Positions 17,356-25,739 of a stretch of 64,000 nt of DNA are shown one piece after another (position 1 is the first letter of the stretch; each line of letters begins with the position of its first letter). The notes beneath the pieces are model-generated. The model was not told the DNA's origin and searched no databases. It worked only from the letters and a program-made list of their open reading frames with translations. The position numbers and the translations under genes are program-made. Origin of the DNA: Bradyrhizobium lablabi. Lineage in GTDB: Bacteria; Pseudomonadota; Alphaproteobacteria; Rhizobiales; Xanthobacteraceae. The stretch is from the NCBI RefSeq assembly GCF_018129385.1, contig NZ_JAFCLN010000010.1, positions 1 through 64,000 on the forward strand. The letters are read 5' to 3'.

Positions 17356-17985
17356 TTATCCGCGGTGGCGGCTGCCCAGCGCTGCCGCGGCACCCTCCGG
17401 GTTCCCGATGCGCTCGGTCAGCATGTCGATGCGGTCGCCGCCCCAGAACAATTCACCGTTGAACACCATGGTGGGCACGCCGAACACGCCGAGCGCTTCG
17501 GCCTCATCGATGATGCGGTCGTGCTCGCCCCGCGCCGGGCCGTGCACATAGGCTTCGAAATCCGCGGCCGAGCCGCCGGCCGCGGCGATCACGCCTGAGA
17601 TGTCGGACAGTTCGTCGATTTCGAGATCGTGACTCCAGAACCGGCGGAACACCGTGTCGTGATAGGGCCGGAAGATTCCGTGGCGCTGCGCGAACAGCAT
17701 GCCGGCGCTGGAATAGAAGGCATCATAGATGCGGCGCGGGCCCTTCATCACGAGGCCCTGCGCGTTGGCGTGGCGCCGTGCGTCCATGTAGGAATAGCGC
17801 ACCTTGCGCCAGAAGTGCGGCGTGCGCTCTTCCACCGTGCCCATGAACTCGGGAATACGCAGCGTGTAGGGCAGCCATTCCAGCTCGACGCCGTATTTCT
17901 CCTCCAGCTCGAACAGGCGCTTGTTGGCGACGAAGGCGTAGGGGCTCTTGTAATCGGTGTAGACGCGCACGCGCGGCTTTGTCAT
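17356..17985 (-). CDS. DsbA-fold protein, 2-hydroxychromene-2-carboxylate isomerase-like
   Basis: The 209-residue protein has a thioredoxin/kappa-GST fold: an N-terminal VYTDYKSPYAFVANKRLFELE without a CxxC, a helical insert in the middle, and a C-terminal EALGVFGVPTMVFNGELFWGGDRIDML with the cis-Pro (VPT). This is the pattern of HCCA isomerases of naphthalene-type aromatic degradation, which use glutathione. The start at 17985 is the first ATG of the conserved part; the frame runs further upstream without support. A GACTC-containing near-palindrome lies 40-52 bp upstream (18025-18037). The substrate is uncertain. Confidence 0.8.
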   Translation of the reverse strand: MTKPRVRVYTDYKSPYAFVANKRLFELEEKYGVELEWLPYTLRIPEFMGTVEERTPHFWRKVRYSYMDARRHANAQGLVMKGPRRIYDAFYSSAGMLFAQRHGIFRPYHDTVFRRFWSHDLEIDELSDISGVIAAAGGSAADFEAYVHGPARGEHDRIIDEAEALGVFGVPTMVFNGELFWGGDRIDMLTERIGNPEGAAAALGSRHRG

Positions 17986-18492
17986 CGCGGAATTCCTGGA
18001 CGCTGCAAAAAGCTGGCTCACAAATGAGGCTGACTCAAATGAATGGGCCCCGGTGCATTCAAGCATCGCGGGGCCCGGATGTCTTCGTTTTAGCGAAGGA
18101 TTTCTGATACACATCAGCTCGGTTTCAGGATCCCGAAGCGCGTGGCCTTTGCGTTTCCGATCCTGCGGTATCTTTCAAATTGTCGGCGGCGCAACTCGGC
18201 TAACAGCTGTTCTCACCTAATCCGCGCCGGGACCTTGCCGCTCGGCAAGGCCGCAGGTCTTACCCGGTGGAGTCATGCTCCTCTCCAAGAGTGGGCCCAA
18301 CGGACATATGTCCGCTCCGCTGCGTGCCGTACGATCATATGATCGGACGTCAATCCCTGCGGAACTGAAAGCCGCCGCTTCCGCGGTCCCGACAGGTGCA
18401 GTACCGAAATGCTGCGGCAGATATTGGCAGGTGTCAAGTTAAGCCGGAGCGCTGCGCTCCGGTTCCATCGTCCGGTGTGACCGGAAAGACGC
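17986..18492. other. 507-bp non-coding stretch with palindromes
   Basis: No convincing gene is seen: the longest open frame (66 codons on the plus strand near 18142) has no ribosome site and mixed composition. The stretch holds the promoter side of the HCCA-isomerase-like gene, an imperfect dyad TGAGGCTGACTCA at 18025-18037, and two perfect 14-bp palindromes at 18301 and 18332. Its right end is the 3' flank of the leftward BVMO 2 gene. Confidence 0.6.
18301..18345. promoter_or_regulatory. Pair of 14-bp perfect palindromes with a CATATG core
   Basis: CGGACATATGTCCG (18301-18314) and CGATCATATGATCG (18332-18345) are each perfectly self-complementary. Their centres are 31 bp apart, close to three helical turns, so two dimers could bind one DNA face. 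They lie more than 300 bp upstream of the HCCA-isomerase-like start and about 150 bp beyond the BVMO 2 stop, so the target gene is unclear. A regulatory role is inferred from geometry only. Confidence 0.35.
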
Positions 18493-20403
18493 TCAGACCT
18501 TGGTCTGGCGGTACTGGCTGAAATCCGGATCGTGCGTCATCTGCCAGTAATCGACGAACCGCCACGGCATGGCCGAGAACACGCGGCCTTTCCGGTTGCG
18601 GTAATAGGTCGTCATGCCCAGATGGGTCCAGATCATCTGCTCGTGCTCGGCATCCACCTTGCGCACATATTCGTCATGCGCCTCCTGCTTCACGTCGATC
18701 GCGGCAATGCCGCGCTCGATCATCTCGACGAGGCAGGCGGAGATATAACGGCTCTGGCATTCCGACTGAAAGATCACGCTGCCGCCATGCGCCGGGCCCG
18801 AGTTCGGTCCCAGCATCACGAACAGATTCGGAAAGTTCGGGACGGTGAGGCCGAGATAGGCGGTGGGATTGTCGTCGGCCCAGGCCTCGCGCAAATTCTT
18901 GCCGCCGCATCCGCTGATGTTGAGCCGCGCCGCCATCTCCGTCACCTTGAAGCCCGTCGAGATCACGATGATGTCGTGCGCGCGCGGCTTGCCGTCGGCG
19001 GTGACGATGCCGTCCGGCGCAAAACGGTCGATCGGCTCGGTGACCAGCTCGACATTCGGCTTGGTCAGCGTCTTGAACCAGTTGTTGTCGAGCAGGATGC
19101 GCTTGCCGTAGGGCGGATAGGTCGGCACGCATTTCTCGATCAGGTCCGGCCGGTCCCTGAGCTCCGACAGGATGAAGGCCGTTAGTTCCTCGCGGTGCCG
19201 GTCATTGCCCTTGTTGACGGCGCGCTCGGGATGCGGCCAGGCCGGATCCTTGCGCAGGAACGGCAACAGCCCGTCGCCATAGCGCCAGAACATGTTGAAG
19301 CGATACCACTGCACGTAAAACGGCAGGTGCGCGAGCAGCCATCGCGCACCCTCGGTGATCGGATCGGAATATCCCTTCACCGGCCGCGCCCATTGCGCCG
19401 TGCGCTGATAGACCGTCACGGAAGCCACGCGATCGGCGATCGACGGCACGAGCTGCATCGCAGTGGCGCCCGTGCCGATCACGGCAACGCGCTTGCCGTC
19501 GAGCTTGATATCGTTGCTCCACAGCGTCGAATGAATCTTCTGGCCGTTGAAGGTCTCGTCGTCCTTGAAGCGGGCAGGGGCGGGGTCGTTGAGCTGGCCG
19601 ATGGCGCTGACCAGGACGGTTGATTCAAACGTCTCTTCGCCGTTCGGTGTCCTCAGCGTGGAAATCCAGCGCTGCCGGCTTTCGTCCCAACGCGACGATG
19701 TCAGCTCCGTGTTGAGCCGGACGTTCTTTCGGATGTCGTGCTCCCTGACGACTTTCAGCAGGTAGTCATGCAGTTCCTGCCGCTGCGCAAAGTAGCGCGT
19801 CCACGGGTTTCGCTTGCCGAACGAGAAGGAATAGGAATGGTTCGGCGTATCGACGCCGCAGCCGGGATAGCGGTTGACGTACCAGGTGCCGCCGATCTCG
19901 GCGTTCTTCTCGACGATGGTGTAGGGGATGCCGAGCCGTCCCAGCGCGACGGCGAGCGCGATGGCGCACACCCCCGCGCCGACGATCAGCGTGTGTTGCT
20001 TCGCCAGCGTTTCGTCCGACGGCCTTTTGCGCCAGTCGGCGTGACGCCCGACAAAGCCCATCTCCTCGCGCATCAGCGGCGCATATTCCGGCGTGACGTT
20101 CTCGCCCAGCGTCGCGCGCATCATCTCCAGCAAAAGTTCGTCGCCGGGATCCGAGATAACCGGCTCCGGTTCGCCGTGCTCGTAAAGCTTCAGCACGGCG
20201 GCGCGGATTTCGTCCTGGATTTCCTTTGGCACGCCGGCATCGGGATCGGGGATCAGGCGAACGTCGCGCCTGGCTTTGTAGGGCGGCTCCAGCCAGCGCA
20301 TATCGCCGGTCATATGCACCAGCACCATCAGCAGCACGCGGATGTCGCCCTCGGCGATCGCCGATGCCAGGTCGAGTTTCTTGCGTGGCAGTTCGATGTT
20401 CAT
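18493..20403 (-). CDS. Flavin-dependent Baeyer-Villiger monooxygenase with N-terminal extension (HAPMO-like), BVMO 2
   Basis: The 636-residue protein has an extra domain of about 135 residues before the first FAD motif (GAGVCA, 142-147). Size and layout are those of 4-hydroxyacetophenone monooxygenase-type enzymes. GGTWYVNRYPGCGVD follows, then the BVMO fingerprint as FNGQKIHSTLWS (285-296), where Ser replaces the usual Pro/Asp at the last position, and a second GTGATA motif. It would oxidise a ketone to an ester with NADPH and oxygen. The ATG at 20403 begins just after the SDR stop (11-bp gap). It is the last gene of the leftward operon acyl-CoA synthetase, tetR, SDR, BVMO. Confidence 0.9.
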   Translation of the reverse strand: MNIELPRKKLDLASAIAEGDIRVLLMVLVHMTGDMRWLEPPYKARRDVRLIPDPDAGVPKEIQDEIRAAVLKLYEHGEPEPVISDPGDELLLEMMRATLGENVTPEYAPLMREEMGFVGRHADWRKRPSDETLAKQHTLIVGAGVCAIALAVALGRLGIPYTIVEKNAEIGGTWYVNRYPGCGVDTPNHSYSFSFGKRNPWTRYFAQRQELHDYLLKVVREHDIRKNVRLNTELTSSRWDESRQRWISTLRTPNGEETFESTVLVSAIGQLNDPAPARFKDDETFNGQKIHSTLWSNDIKLDGKRVAVIGTGATAMQLVPSIADRVASVTVYQRTAQWARPVKGYSDPITEGARWLLAHLPFYVQWYRFNMFWRYGDGLLPFLRKDPAWPHPERAVNKGNDRHREELTAFILSELRDRPDLIEKCVPTYPPYGKRILLDNNWFKTLTKPNVELVTEPIDRFAPDGIVTADGKPRAHDIIVISTGFKVTEMAARLNISGCGGKNLREAWADDNPTAYLGLTVPNFPNLFVMLGPNSGPAHGGSVIFQSECQSRYISACLVEMIERGIAAIDVKQEAHDEYVRKVDAEHEQMIWTHLGMTTYYRNRKGRVFSAMPWRFVDYWQMTHDPDFSQYRQTKV

Positions 20404-20414
20404 GACGCTGTCCT

Positions 20415-21182
20415 TTAGCTGGCCGGCGGTTCCGGCAGGCCGCCATAGGCGCCCCAGGTCGAGCCTGCGAGAAATCCGGCGTCGACCGGCAGGTTGATGC
20501 CCGTGACGGCGCTGCTCAGTGGCGAGAGCAGCCAGGCGATGGCCTGCGCGACCTCGACCGGCTCTACCATCCGGTTCATGGCGGCATAGCGCTCCATCAG
20601 CGCCTTGTTCATCGCACCCGAGGCGATGCCGGCTTCCAGCATCGCCGTGCGTGTGAAGCCGGGCGACACTGCGTTGACGCGCACGCCAGCGCGGCCCCAT
20701 TCGGCGGCCAGCGTCTGCGTGACCTGGATGACGCCGGCTTTCGCCGCCGTATAGGCGTGGATCGGGCCCGACGTCATGCCGGCGACGGAGGCGACGTTGA
20801 CAATGGCGCCATGACGGCGCTCTGCCATCCGTACGCCGACGCTGCGCGCTACCATGAAGGTGCCGCGCAGGTCGATATTGACCTCGCGGTCCCATTGCTC
20901 CATCCGCACTTTTTCCAACCTGTGCATCCTGCCAAAGATGCCGGCGGCGTTGACGAGGCCGGTGATCGGTCCATGCGCCTTCTCGATATCGGCAATGCCG
21001 GCGACCACGCCGCCTTCGCTGGCGACGTCGAACGGCGCGGGCCACAGGATCGCGCCGGCAATCGGTTCGGGCTGGATATCCACGACCACGACCTGCTTGC
21101 CCTGTTCGGCCAGCAGCGTTGCGGTCGCTGCACCAATGCCGCGGCTGCCGCCAGTGACGAGGACGATGCCTTCGCTCCTCAT
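20415..21182 (-). CDS. Short-chain dehydrogenase/reductase (SDR)
   Basis: This is a 255-residue classical SDR: the cofactor motif TGGSRGIG lies at 10-17, NAAG follows near 78-81, and the catalytic residues are Ser132, Tyr144 and Lys148 (YTAAK). Asp35 after the second strand favours NAD(H) over NADP(H). It would interconvert an alcohol and a ketone. Being directly upstream of BVMO 2, it may oxidise an alcohol to the ketone that the BVMO uses. Its ATG overlaps the tetR stop by 4 bases. Confidence 0.9.
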   Translation of the reverse strand: MRSEGIVLVTGGSRGIGAATATLLAEQGKQVVVVDIQPEPIAGAILWPAPFDVASEGGVVAGIADIEKAHGPITGLVNAAGIFGRMHRLEKVRMEQWDREVNIDLRGTFMVARSVGVRMAERRHGAIVNVASVAGMTSGPIHAYTAAKAGVIQVTQTLAAEWGRAGVRVNAVSPGFTRTAMLEAGIASGAMNKALMERYAAMNRMVEPVEVAQAIAWLLSPLSSAVTGINLPVDAGFLAGSTWGAYGGLPEPPAS

Positions 21183-21820
21183 TTGCTCTTGCCCTCCGGC
21201 TTGATCAGTCCGCGCGTGATCAGTTTTTGATAGGCGGTCTTGACGTGGTCGGGTACGTCGACCACGCCGCCATCTTCCGCATAGGAGTAGCGCAGGCTGA
21301 GATAGCCGCGCCCGCCCATCAGCATGTGCACGATCGCCTCGAATTCCTCGTCGCTGTAGTCGACGATGGCGCCTGCGTCCCGCGCGCGCTGCAAGATGCG
21401 GACATAGGCCGATGCAACGTTGTCGAGATGTTTCTGGTAACCGGCCGGCGCGAAGAATTCGGCCTCGTTGAGGATGCGCAGAAATTCCGGCACCTCGCGG
21501 ATGAAATCGAAGAAGGCCGCAAACCGCTCGACCTCCTGCCGCGCGGCATGGCCGTTGCCGGTCCGCTCGCGGATGAAGCGCACCATGTCGATGCCGATTT
21601 TCGGCAGGAGCTGGTCAAGCAGTTCCTGGCGGTTCTCGAAATGATTGTAGAACGTGCCCTGCGCGACGCCGGCCTGTTCGGTGATGCGCGCGACGGAGGC
21701 CTCGGCATAGCCGTACTTGCCGACCACTTTCGTTGCGGCGTCAAAGATCTTCTGCTTGGTCCAGGCGTTGCGCTCGACGCGGTTGAGCTTTGCCACCTTG
21801 GCGGAAGTTGCTTGCCTCAT
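21179..21820 (-). CDS. TetR family transcriptional regulator
   Basis: The 213-residue regulator has an N-terminal helix-turn-helix (about 22-70: KIFDAATKVVGKYGYAEASVARITEQAGVAQGTFYNHFENRQELLDQLLP) with the TFYNHF recognition-helix ending typical of TetR. A helical ligand pocket makes up the rest. ATG 21820 overlaps the upstream acyl-CoA synthetase stop and its own stop overlaps the SDR start, so it is expressed within the operon it probably controls. A 23-bp near-palindrome at 23356-23378, in the divergent promoter region, is the best operator candidate. Confidence 0.9.
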   Translation of the reverse strand: MRQATSAKVAKLNRVERNAWTKQKIFDAATKVVGKYGYAEASVARITEQAGVAQGTFYNHFENRQELLDQLLPKIGIDMVRFIRERTGNGHAARQEVERFAAFFDFIREVPEFLRILNEAEFFAPAGYQKHLDNVASAYVRILQRARDAGAIVDYSDEEFEAIVHMLMGGRGYLSLRYSYAEDGGVVDVPDHVKTAYQKLITRGLIKPEGKSK

Positions 21821-23313
21821 GTGGTGGCCTCGAGTTCGGCGCGGAGCACGCGCTTCAGCACCTTGCCGGAAGGATTTCGCGGCAGGCTGTCGCGGATGAT
21901 CAGTTGTCTCGGCACCTTGAAGCCGCCGAGTTTTCCGCGGCAATGCTCGGTGAGGTCAGGCATCGCGAGCGCTGCGCCCTCGGCGAGCACGACAATGGCG
22001 ACCGGCATTTCGCCCCAGCGCTCGTCCGGCATGCCGATCACGGCGACCTCGCGCACCTGCGGCAGTTCGTAGATCACCCGTTCGACCTCGGAGGAGGCGA
22101 TGTTCTCGCCACCGGAGATGATCATGTCCTTCTTGCGGTCGGTCAGATAGAGAAAGCCGTCCTTATCGAGATAGCCGACGTCGCCGGTGCGGAACCAGTC
22201 GCCGAAGAAGGCGGAGGCGGTCTTTGCCGGATCCTTCCAATAGCCATGTGTAATCTTTGGACCGCGCAGGCAGATTTCGCCGTTCTCACCCGGGGCCAGG
22301 CGATTGCCGGCATCGTCGCGGATTTCGATCTCGACATGGGCGATGGCCCGCCCGGTCGAGCCGATCTTTTCGATCTCGCGGCCCGCCTCCATGAAGGTGT
22401 CGCCGCCGCAGCTCTCGGTCAGGCCGTAGGCATCGATGTAACGCGCGTTCTTGAAAAACTCGGAGAAGGCGCGGATGCGCACTTCCGGCGTCTTCTCGCC
22501 GCCGCCGATGGCCCATTGCAGGCTGGAGACATCGTAACGGTCGCGGCTAGGGCAGGTGAGGATCGCCGTCGTCATGACGGGCGCGAACCAGGCGGCATTG
22601 AGTTGTTCGGCTTCGATCGCCGCCAGCGCGTGCTCAGGCTCAAAGTTGCGGTGGATCGAAAGCAGGCCGCCATGCCACAACACGGCGATGCCTGGCAGAT
22701 CGAGCGCGCCGACATGATAGAGCGGGCCGACCACCAGCAGTTTTGTATCGGCATTCAGTCCCAGCACCAGCGTCTGGTCGGCGGATTTCCAGTAGATGTT
22801 CTCGTAAGTCAGCATCACGCCCTTCGGGCGATCGGTCGTGCCCGAGGTGTACATCAGCCGCATCAGGTCGCGCGGCTGGCGGACATGCATCGGTGCGGGC
22901 GCAACGTCAGCCGCCAGATGCGTGACACTCATTTGCGCGGCCTCATCGAGCAGCGTTACCGGCGCGCTGCCGGCCGCAGTCGAGGCAAGTTCTTCATCGG
23001 CGATCAGGAGCTTTGCGCCGGAATTGCCGACGATGTAGGCGACCTCATCGGACGACAGCCGGAAATTGATCGGCAGGAACACCGCGCCGATATGGCTGGC
23101 CGCAAACACCAGTTCGAGGAACGCCGTGCTGTTCTTCATCAGCACGGCAACGACGTCGCCGGGGCCGATGCCGCGGCTCGCGAGCCATCCGCCGGCCAGG
23201 CGGATGCGACGGTCGAACTTGGCATAGGAGACATCGGCGCCGCGATATTTCAGCGCAATGCGGTCCGGGGTCCGCTTCGCATGGAATGCGATGAAGCTCG
23301 AAAGATTGATCAT
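21817..23313 (-). CDS. AMP-dependent acyl-CoA synthetase/ligase
   Basis: The 498-residue enzyme belongs to the adenylate-forming family. The P-loop-like motif YTSGTTDRPKG is at 155-165, YGLTESCGG supplies the A5 motif, WFRTGDVGYLDKDGFLYLTDRKKDMI the A7/A8 region, and the C-terminal NPSGKVLKR the acyl-adenylate lysine. It activates a carboxylic acid to its CoA thioester using ATP. It is the first gene of the leftward operon and diverges from the liv-type transporter operon. Which acid it uses is unknown; a medium-chain, aromatic or BVMO-derived acid is plausible. Confidence 0.9.
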   Translation of the reverse strand: MINLSSFIAFHAKRTPDRIALKYRGADVSYAKFDRRIRLAGGWLASRGIGPGDVVAVLMKNSTAFLELVFAASHIGAVFLPINFRLSSDEVAYIVGNSGAKLLIADEELASTAAGSAPVTLLDEAAQMSVTHLAADVAPAPMHVRQPRDLMRLMYTSGTTDRPKGVMLTYENIYWKSADQTLVLGLNADTKLLVVGPLYHVGALDLPGIAVLWHGGLLSIHRNFEPEHALAAIEAEQLNAAWFAPVMTTAILTCPSRDRYDVSSLQWAIGGGEKTPEVRIRAFSEFFKNARYIDAYGLTESCGGDTFMEAGREIEKIGSTGRAIAHVEIEIRDDAGNRLAPGENGEICLRGPKITHGYWKDPAKTASAFFGDWFRTGDVGYLDKDGFLYLTDRKKDMIISGGENIASSEVERVIYELPQVREVAVIGMPDERWGEMPVAIVVLAEGAALAMPDLTEHCRGKLGGFKVPRQLIIRDSLPRNPSGKVLKRVLRAELEATT

Positions 23314-23355
23314 TCGCCGCTCAAGACGCCGGTATCGGGTGCCGTTTCCTCATTT

Positions 23356-23378
23356 ATGAACTATGACTCGTAATTCAT
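23356..23378. promoter_or_regulatory. Near-palindromic TetR-type operator between divergent operons
   Basis: The 23-bp site has the pattern ATGAAnTAnGA-n-TCnTAnTTCAT; outside the centre 18 of 22 positions are symmetric. It lies 43 bp upstream of the acyl-CoA synthetase start and 104 bp upstream of the binding protein start. A TTGACG at 23386, possibly a -35 element for the rightward operon, is adjacent. Size and position fit a TetR dimer-of-dimers site, and the nearest tetR is in the leftward operon. Confidence 0.55.
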
Positions 23379-23481
23379 CTTTGGCTTGACGTCACCCCCT
23401 TTGCTCTGAAATCCTCCCATGCATGGAGACATCAGATCTCCGCAGGGATTTTGAGAACGCGAATCCGACAGGGAGGTGAAG

Positions 23482-24741
23482 ATGAAGAGAACCCGTACAC
23501 CGGGCATAAGCCGCCGCTCGACTCTCGCGCTGATGGGCGCAGGCGCCGCCACGCTCGCAGCGCCCTGGGTCGCACGCGCGCAGGCCAAAACCATCAAGGT
23601 CGGCATGCCCACCATCCTGTCCGGTCGCGTCGCGCAGCTCGGCACCTCCTCGCGCAATGCCGTGATGCTGGAAGTCGAGAAGGTCAACGCGGCGGGCGGT
23701 CTGGCCGGCCGCCAGATCGAAATGGTGATCCGCGATTCCAAGGGACAGCCGCAGGAAGCGGCCCGCGTCGCGCGCGAACTGGTCAACACCGACGGCTGCG
23801 AGCTGCTGATCGATGCCGAGGCGTCTTCGGGCGCGTTCGCCGTGCATGAAGTGGCGCGCGATCTCGGCGTGTTCTGCATCCACACCAATTCGGAGACGTC
23901 GTCGCTGACGGCCGATCCGAAGCAGCATATCCCCAACGCATTCCGCACCGCGCGCCAGGGCGTGCACGATTCCATCGTCGGCGGCAGCTACGCGGCGGCG
24001 ATCGCCAAGGCCAAGGGCCTGAAGAAATGGGCGACCTGTTCACCCGACTACGCCTATGGCCGCGACACCACCGCCGAATACGTGACCTACCTGAAGCGGT
24101 TTGCGCCCGACGTCGAGATCATCAGCGAGTCCTGGCCAAAGCTGTTCCAGCCCGACTACACCGAGGTCGTGACCAAGATCCTACAGGCAAAGCCGCAGGC
24201 GCTGTATTCCTGCCTGTGGGGCGGCGATCTCACCTCCTACATCGACCAGGCCAACATCTACGCGCTGTTCGGCCAGATGGAGGTGTTTGCGGTCAACATG
24301 GCCGACTACACCGCGCTGACGGTGGTGAAGAACCTGCCCAAGGGCATCCACTCCGGCAACCGCTACATCAAGACCTATCCGGCGACGCCGGAGAACGCGG
24401 CCTGGGGCGATGCCTACAAGGCGAAGTACGGCGAGTATCCGACCAACTGGTCGTGGGAGAACGCCACGGCGATCATGCTGATCGCGGAAGCCTCCAAGAA
24501 AGCCAACTCCGCCGACGGCAAGAAGATCGCGGAGGCGATGAAGGGACTCAAGATCAAGTCGCCGTTCGGCGCCGACGGCACCGTGACCATGCGCGGCGAG
24601 GACCACACATTGATCGGCTACGCTATCGGCTGGGGCACCACGATCCCGCAGGAGCCCTATGTGCCGCAGGTCCAGGCGGGCGACTGGAAGACCATTCTGG
24701 AACTCGAAGCCGAGTGGAAGAAGAGCAAGGGCTACGCATAA
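23482..24741 (+). CDS. ABC transporter substrate-binding protein, branched-chain amino acid/amide (LivJ) family
   Basis: The 419-residue periplasmic protein carries a Tat-type signal (SRRSTLALMGAGAATLAAPWVARAQA), cleaved near residue 33, and then the Peripla_BP_6 pattern (IKVGMPTILSGRVAQLG, RQIEMVIRDSKGQPQEAARVARELV). Tat export of a LivJ-like protein is common in this group. The ATG at 23482 follows GGGAGG; a GTG six bases earlier lies in the ribosome site. It heads a livJHMGF-like operon that continues into CoA-linked catabolic genes, so the ligand is more likely an organic acid than an amino acid. A hairpin follows the stop. Confidence 0.92.
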   Translation: MKRTRTPGISRRSTLALMGAGAATLAAPWVARAQAKTIKVGMPTILSGRVAQLGTSSRNAVMLEVEKVNAAGGLAGRQIEMVIRDSKGQPQEAARVARELVNTDGCELLIDAEASSGAFAVHEVARDLGVFCIHTNSETSSLTADPKQHIPNAFRTARQGVHDSIVGGSYAAAIAKAKGLKKWATCSPDYAYGRDTTAEYVTYLKRFAPDVEIISESWPKLFQPDYTEVVTKILQAKPQALYSCLWGGDLTSYIDQANIYALFGQMEVFAVNMADYTALTVVKNLPKGIHSGNRYIKTYPATPENAAWGDAYKAKYGEYPTNWSWENATAIMLIAEASKKANSADGKKIAEAMKGLKIKSPFGADGTVTMRGEDHTLIGYAIGWGTTIPQEPYVPQVQAGDWKTILELEAEWKKSKGYA

Positions 24742-24750
24742 CCCTTGCGA

Positions 24751-24780
24751 AGCGGAGGCCGCAAGCGCAGCCTCCGCTTT
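24751..24780 (+). terminator. Intercistronic hairpin (attenuator) after the binding protein gene
   Basis: AGCGGAGGC (24751-24759) pairs perfectly with GCCTCCGCT (24770-24778) across a 10-base loop and is followed by TTTCC. It lies in the 95-bp gap between the binding protein and the permease genes. A partial terminator or RNA-stabilising hairpin here would raise binding protein levels over the membrane components, as known for many periplasmic transport operons. Confidence 0.6.
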
Positions 24781-24836
24781 CCACTTGATGGCTTGTTGCG
24801 GGCCGGTCGTCGCGCCCGCCGTAACGGAATGTTCCC

Positions 24837-25739
24837 TTGGATCTCGACGCGCTCACCGGCTGTCTCGCCAGCTCCGCCTGTCTCGTGACGCAGACGACCA
24901 GCGGCCTCATCATCGGCATGCTGCTGTTCCTCGTCGCGGTCGGCCTGACGCTGATCTTCGGCGTGCTGAAGGTCGTCAATTTCAGCCACGGCGCCTTCTA
25001 CATGTTCGGCGCCTATTTCGCGATGACGGCCTATCAGCTCACCGGCAGCTTTGCACTGGCGATGTTTTGCGGCGCCGCCGGCACCGCGGTCATCGGCCTG
25101 ATCTTCGAACGCGTGTTCATGAGCCGCGTCTATGGCGCCGACGTGTTGATGCAGCTTCTGGTCTGCTACGCCTTCGTGCTGATCTTCGACGACGTCGTAC
25201 GCATGATCTGGGGGCCCGAATTCAAGTCGATGGGCATGCCGGCCGCCTTCCAGGTGATGCCGCTGTTCATCGCCGGCGGCGTGGTGCCGCCTTATTATCT
25301 GCTGCTGATCGGCGTGGCGCTGGCGGCCGCGCTGATCCTCGGGCTTGGCCTCGCGCGCACCCGCATCGGCAAGGTGATCCGCGCGGCCGCGCATAATCCG
25401 GGCATGGTGTCCGCGCTCGGCATCAATACCGGCCTGATCTATGGCGGCGTGTTCGCGCTCGGCGGCATGCTCGCGGGCCTCGCCGGTGCGCTGGCCGCGC
25501 CCGTGCGCTCGCTGACGCCGGGCATGGGATTTTCGGTGCTGATCGAATCCTTCATCGTCACCGTGATCGGCGGCATGGGATCGATTCTCGGTGCGCTGAT
25601 CGGGGCGCTGCTGATCGGGCTGATCCGGTCCTTCGGCTCGCTCGGCTTTCCGCTGTTCACGGAAGGGCTGATGTACCTGTTCATGGTGATCGTGCTGGTG
25701 TCGCGTCCATCGGGACTGTTCGGCAAGGAAGTCGCATGA
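24837..25739 (+). CDS. Branched-chain amino acid-type ABC permease (LivH family)
   Basis: The 300-residue inner-membrane permease has about eight hydrophobic segments (for example GLIIGMLLFLVAVGLTLIFGVLKVV). VNFSHGAFYMFGAYFA is the typical LivH signature, and GTRIGKVIRAAAHNP-like text (LARTRIGKVIRAAAHNPGM) the cytoplasmic coupling loop. The start is a TTG at 24837, the best fit to the usual N-terminus; the ATG at 24829 is out of frame. It overlaps the next permease gene by ATGA at 25736-25739. Confidence 0.9.
   Translation: MDLDALTGCLASSACLVTQTTSGLIIGMLLFLVAVGLTLIFGVLKVVNFSHGAFYMFGAYFAMTAYQLTGSFALAMFCGAAGTAVIGLIFERVFMSRVYGADVLMQLLVCYAFVLIFDDVVRMIWGPEFKSMGMPAAFQVMPLFIAGGVVPPYYLLLIGVALAAALILGLGLARTRIGKVIRAAAHNPGMVSALGINTGLIYGGVFALGGMLAGLAGALAAPVRSLTPGMGFSVLIESFIVTVIGGMGSILGALIGALLIGLIRSFGSLGFPLFTEGLMYLFMVIVLVSRPSGLFGKEVA

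Noticed and set aside
18142..18342. 66-codon plus-strand frame in the long gap
   Set aside because: There is no start signal and no recognisable pattern, and it ends within palindromic sequence.
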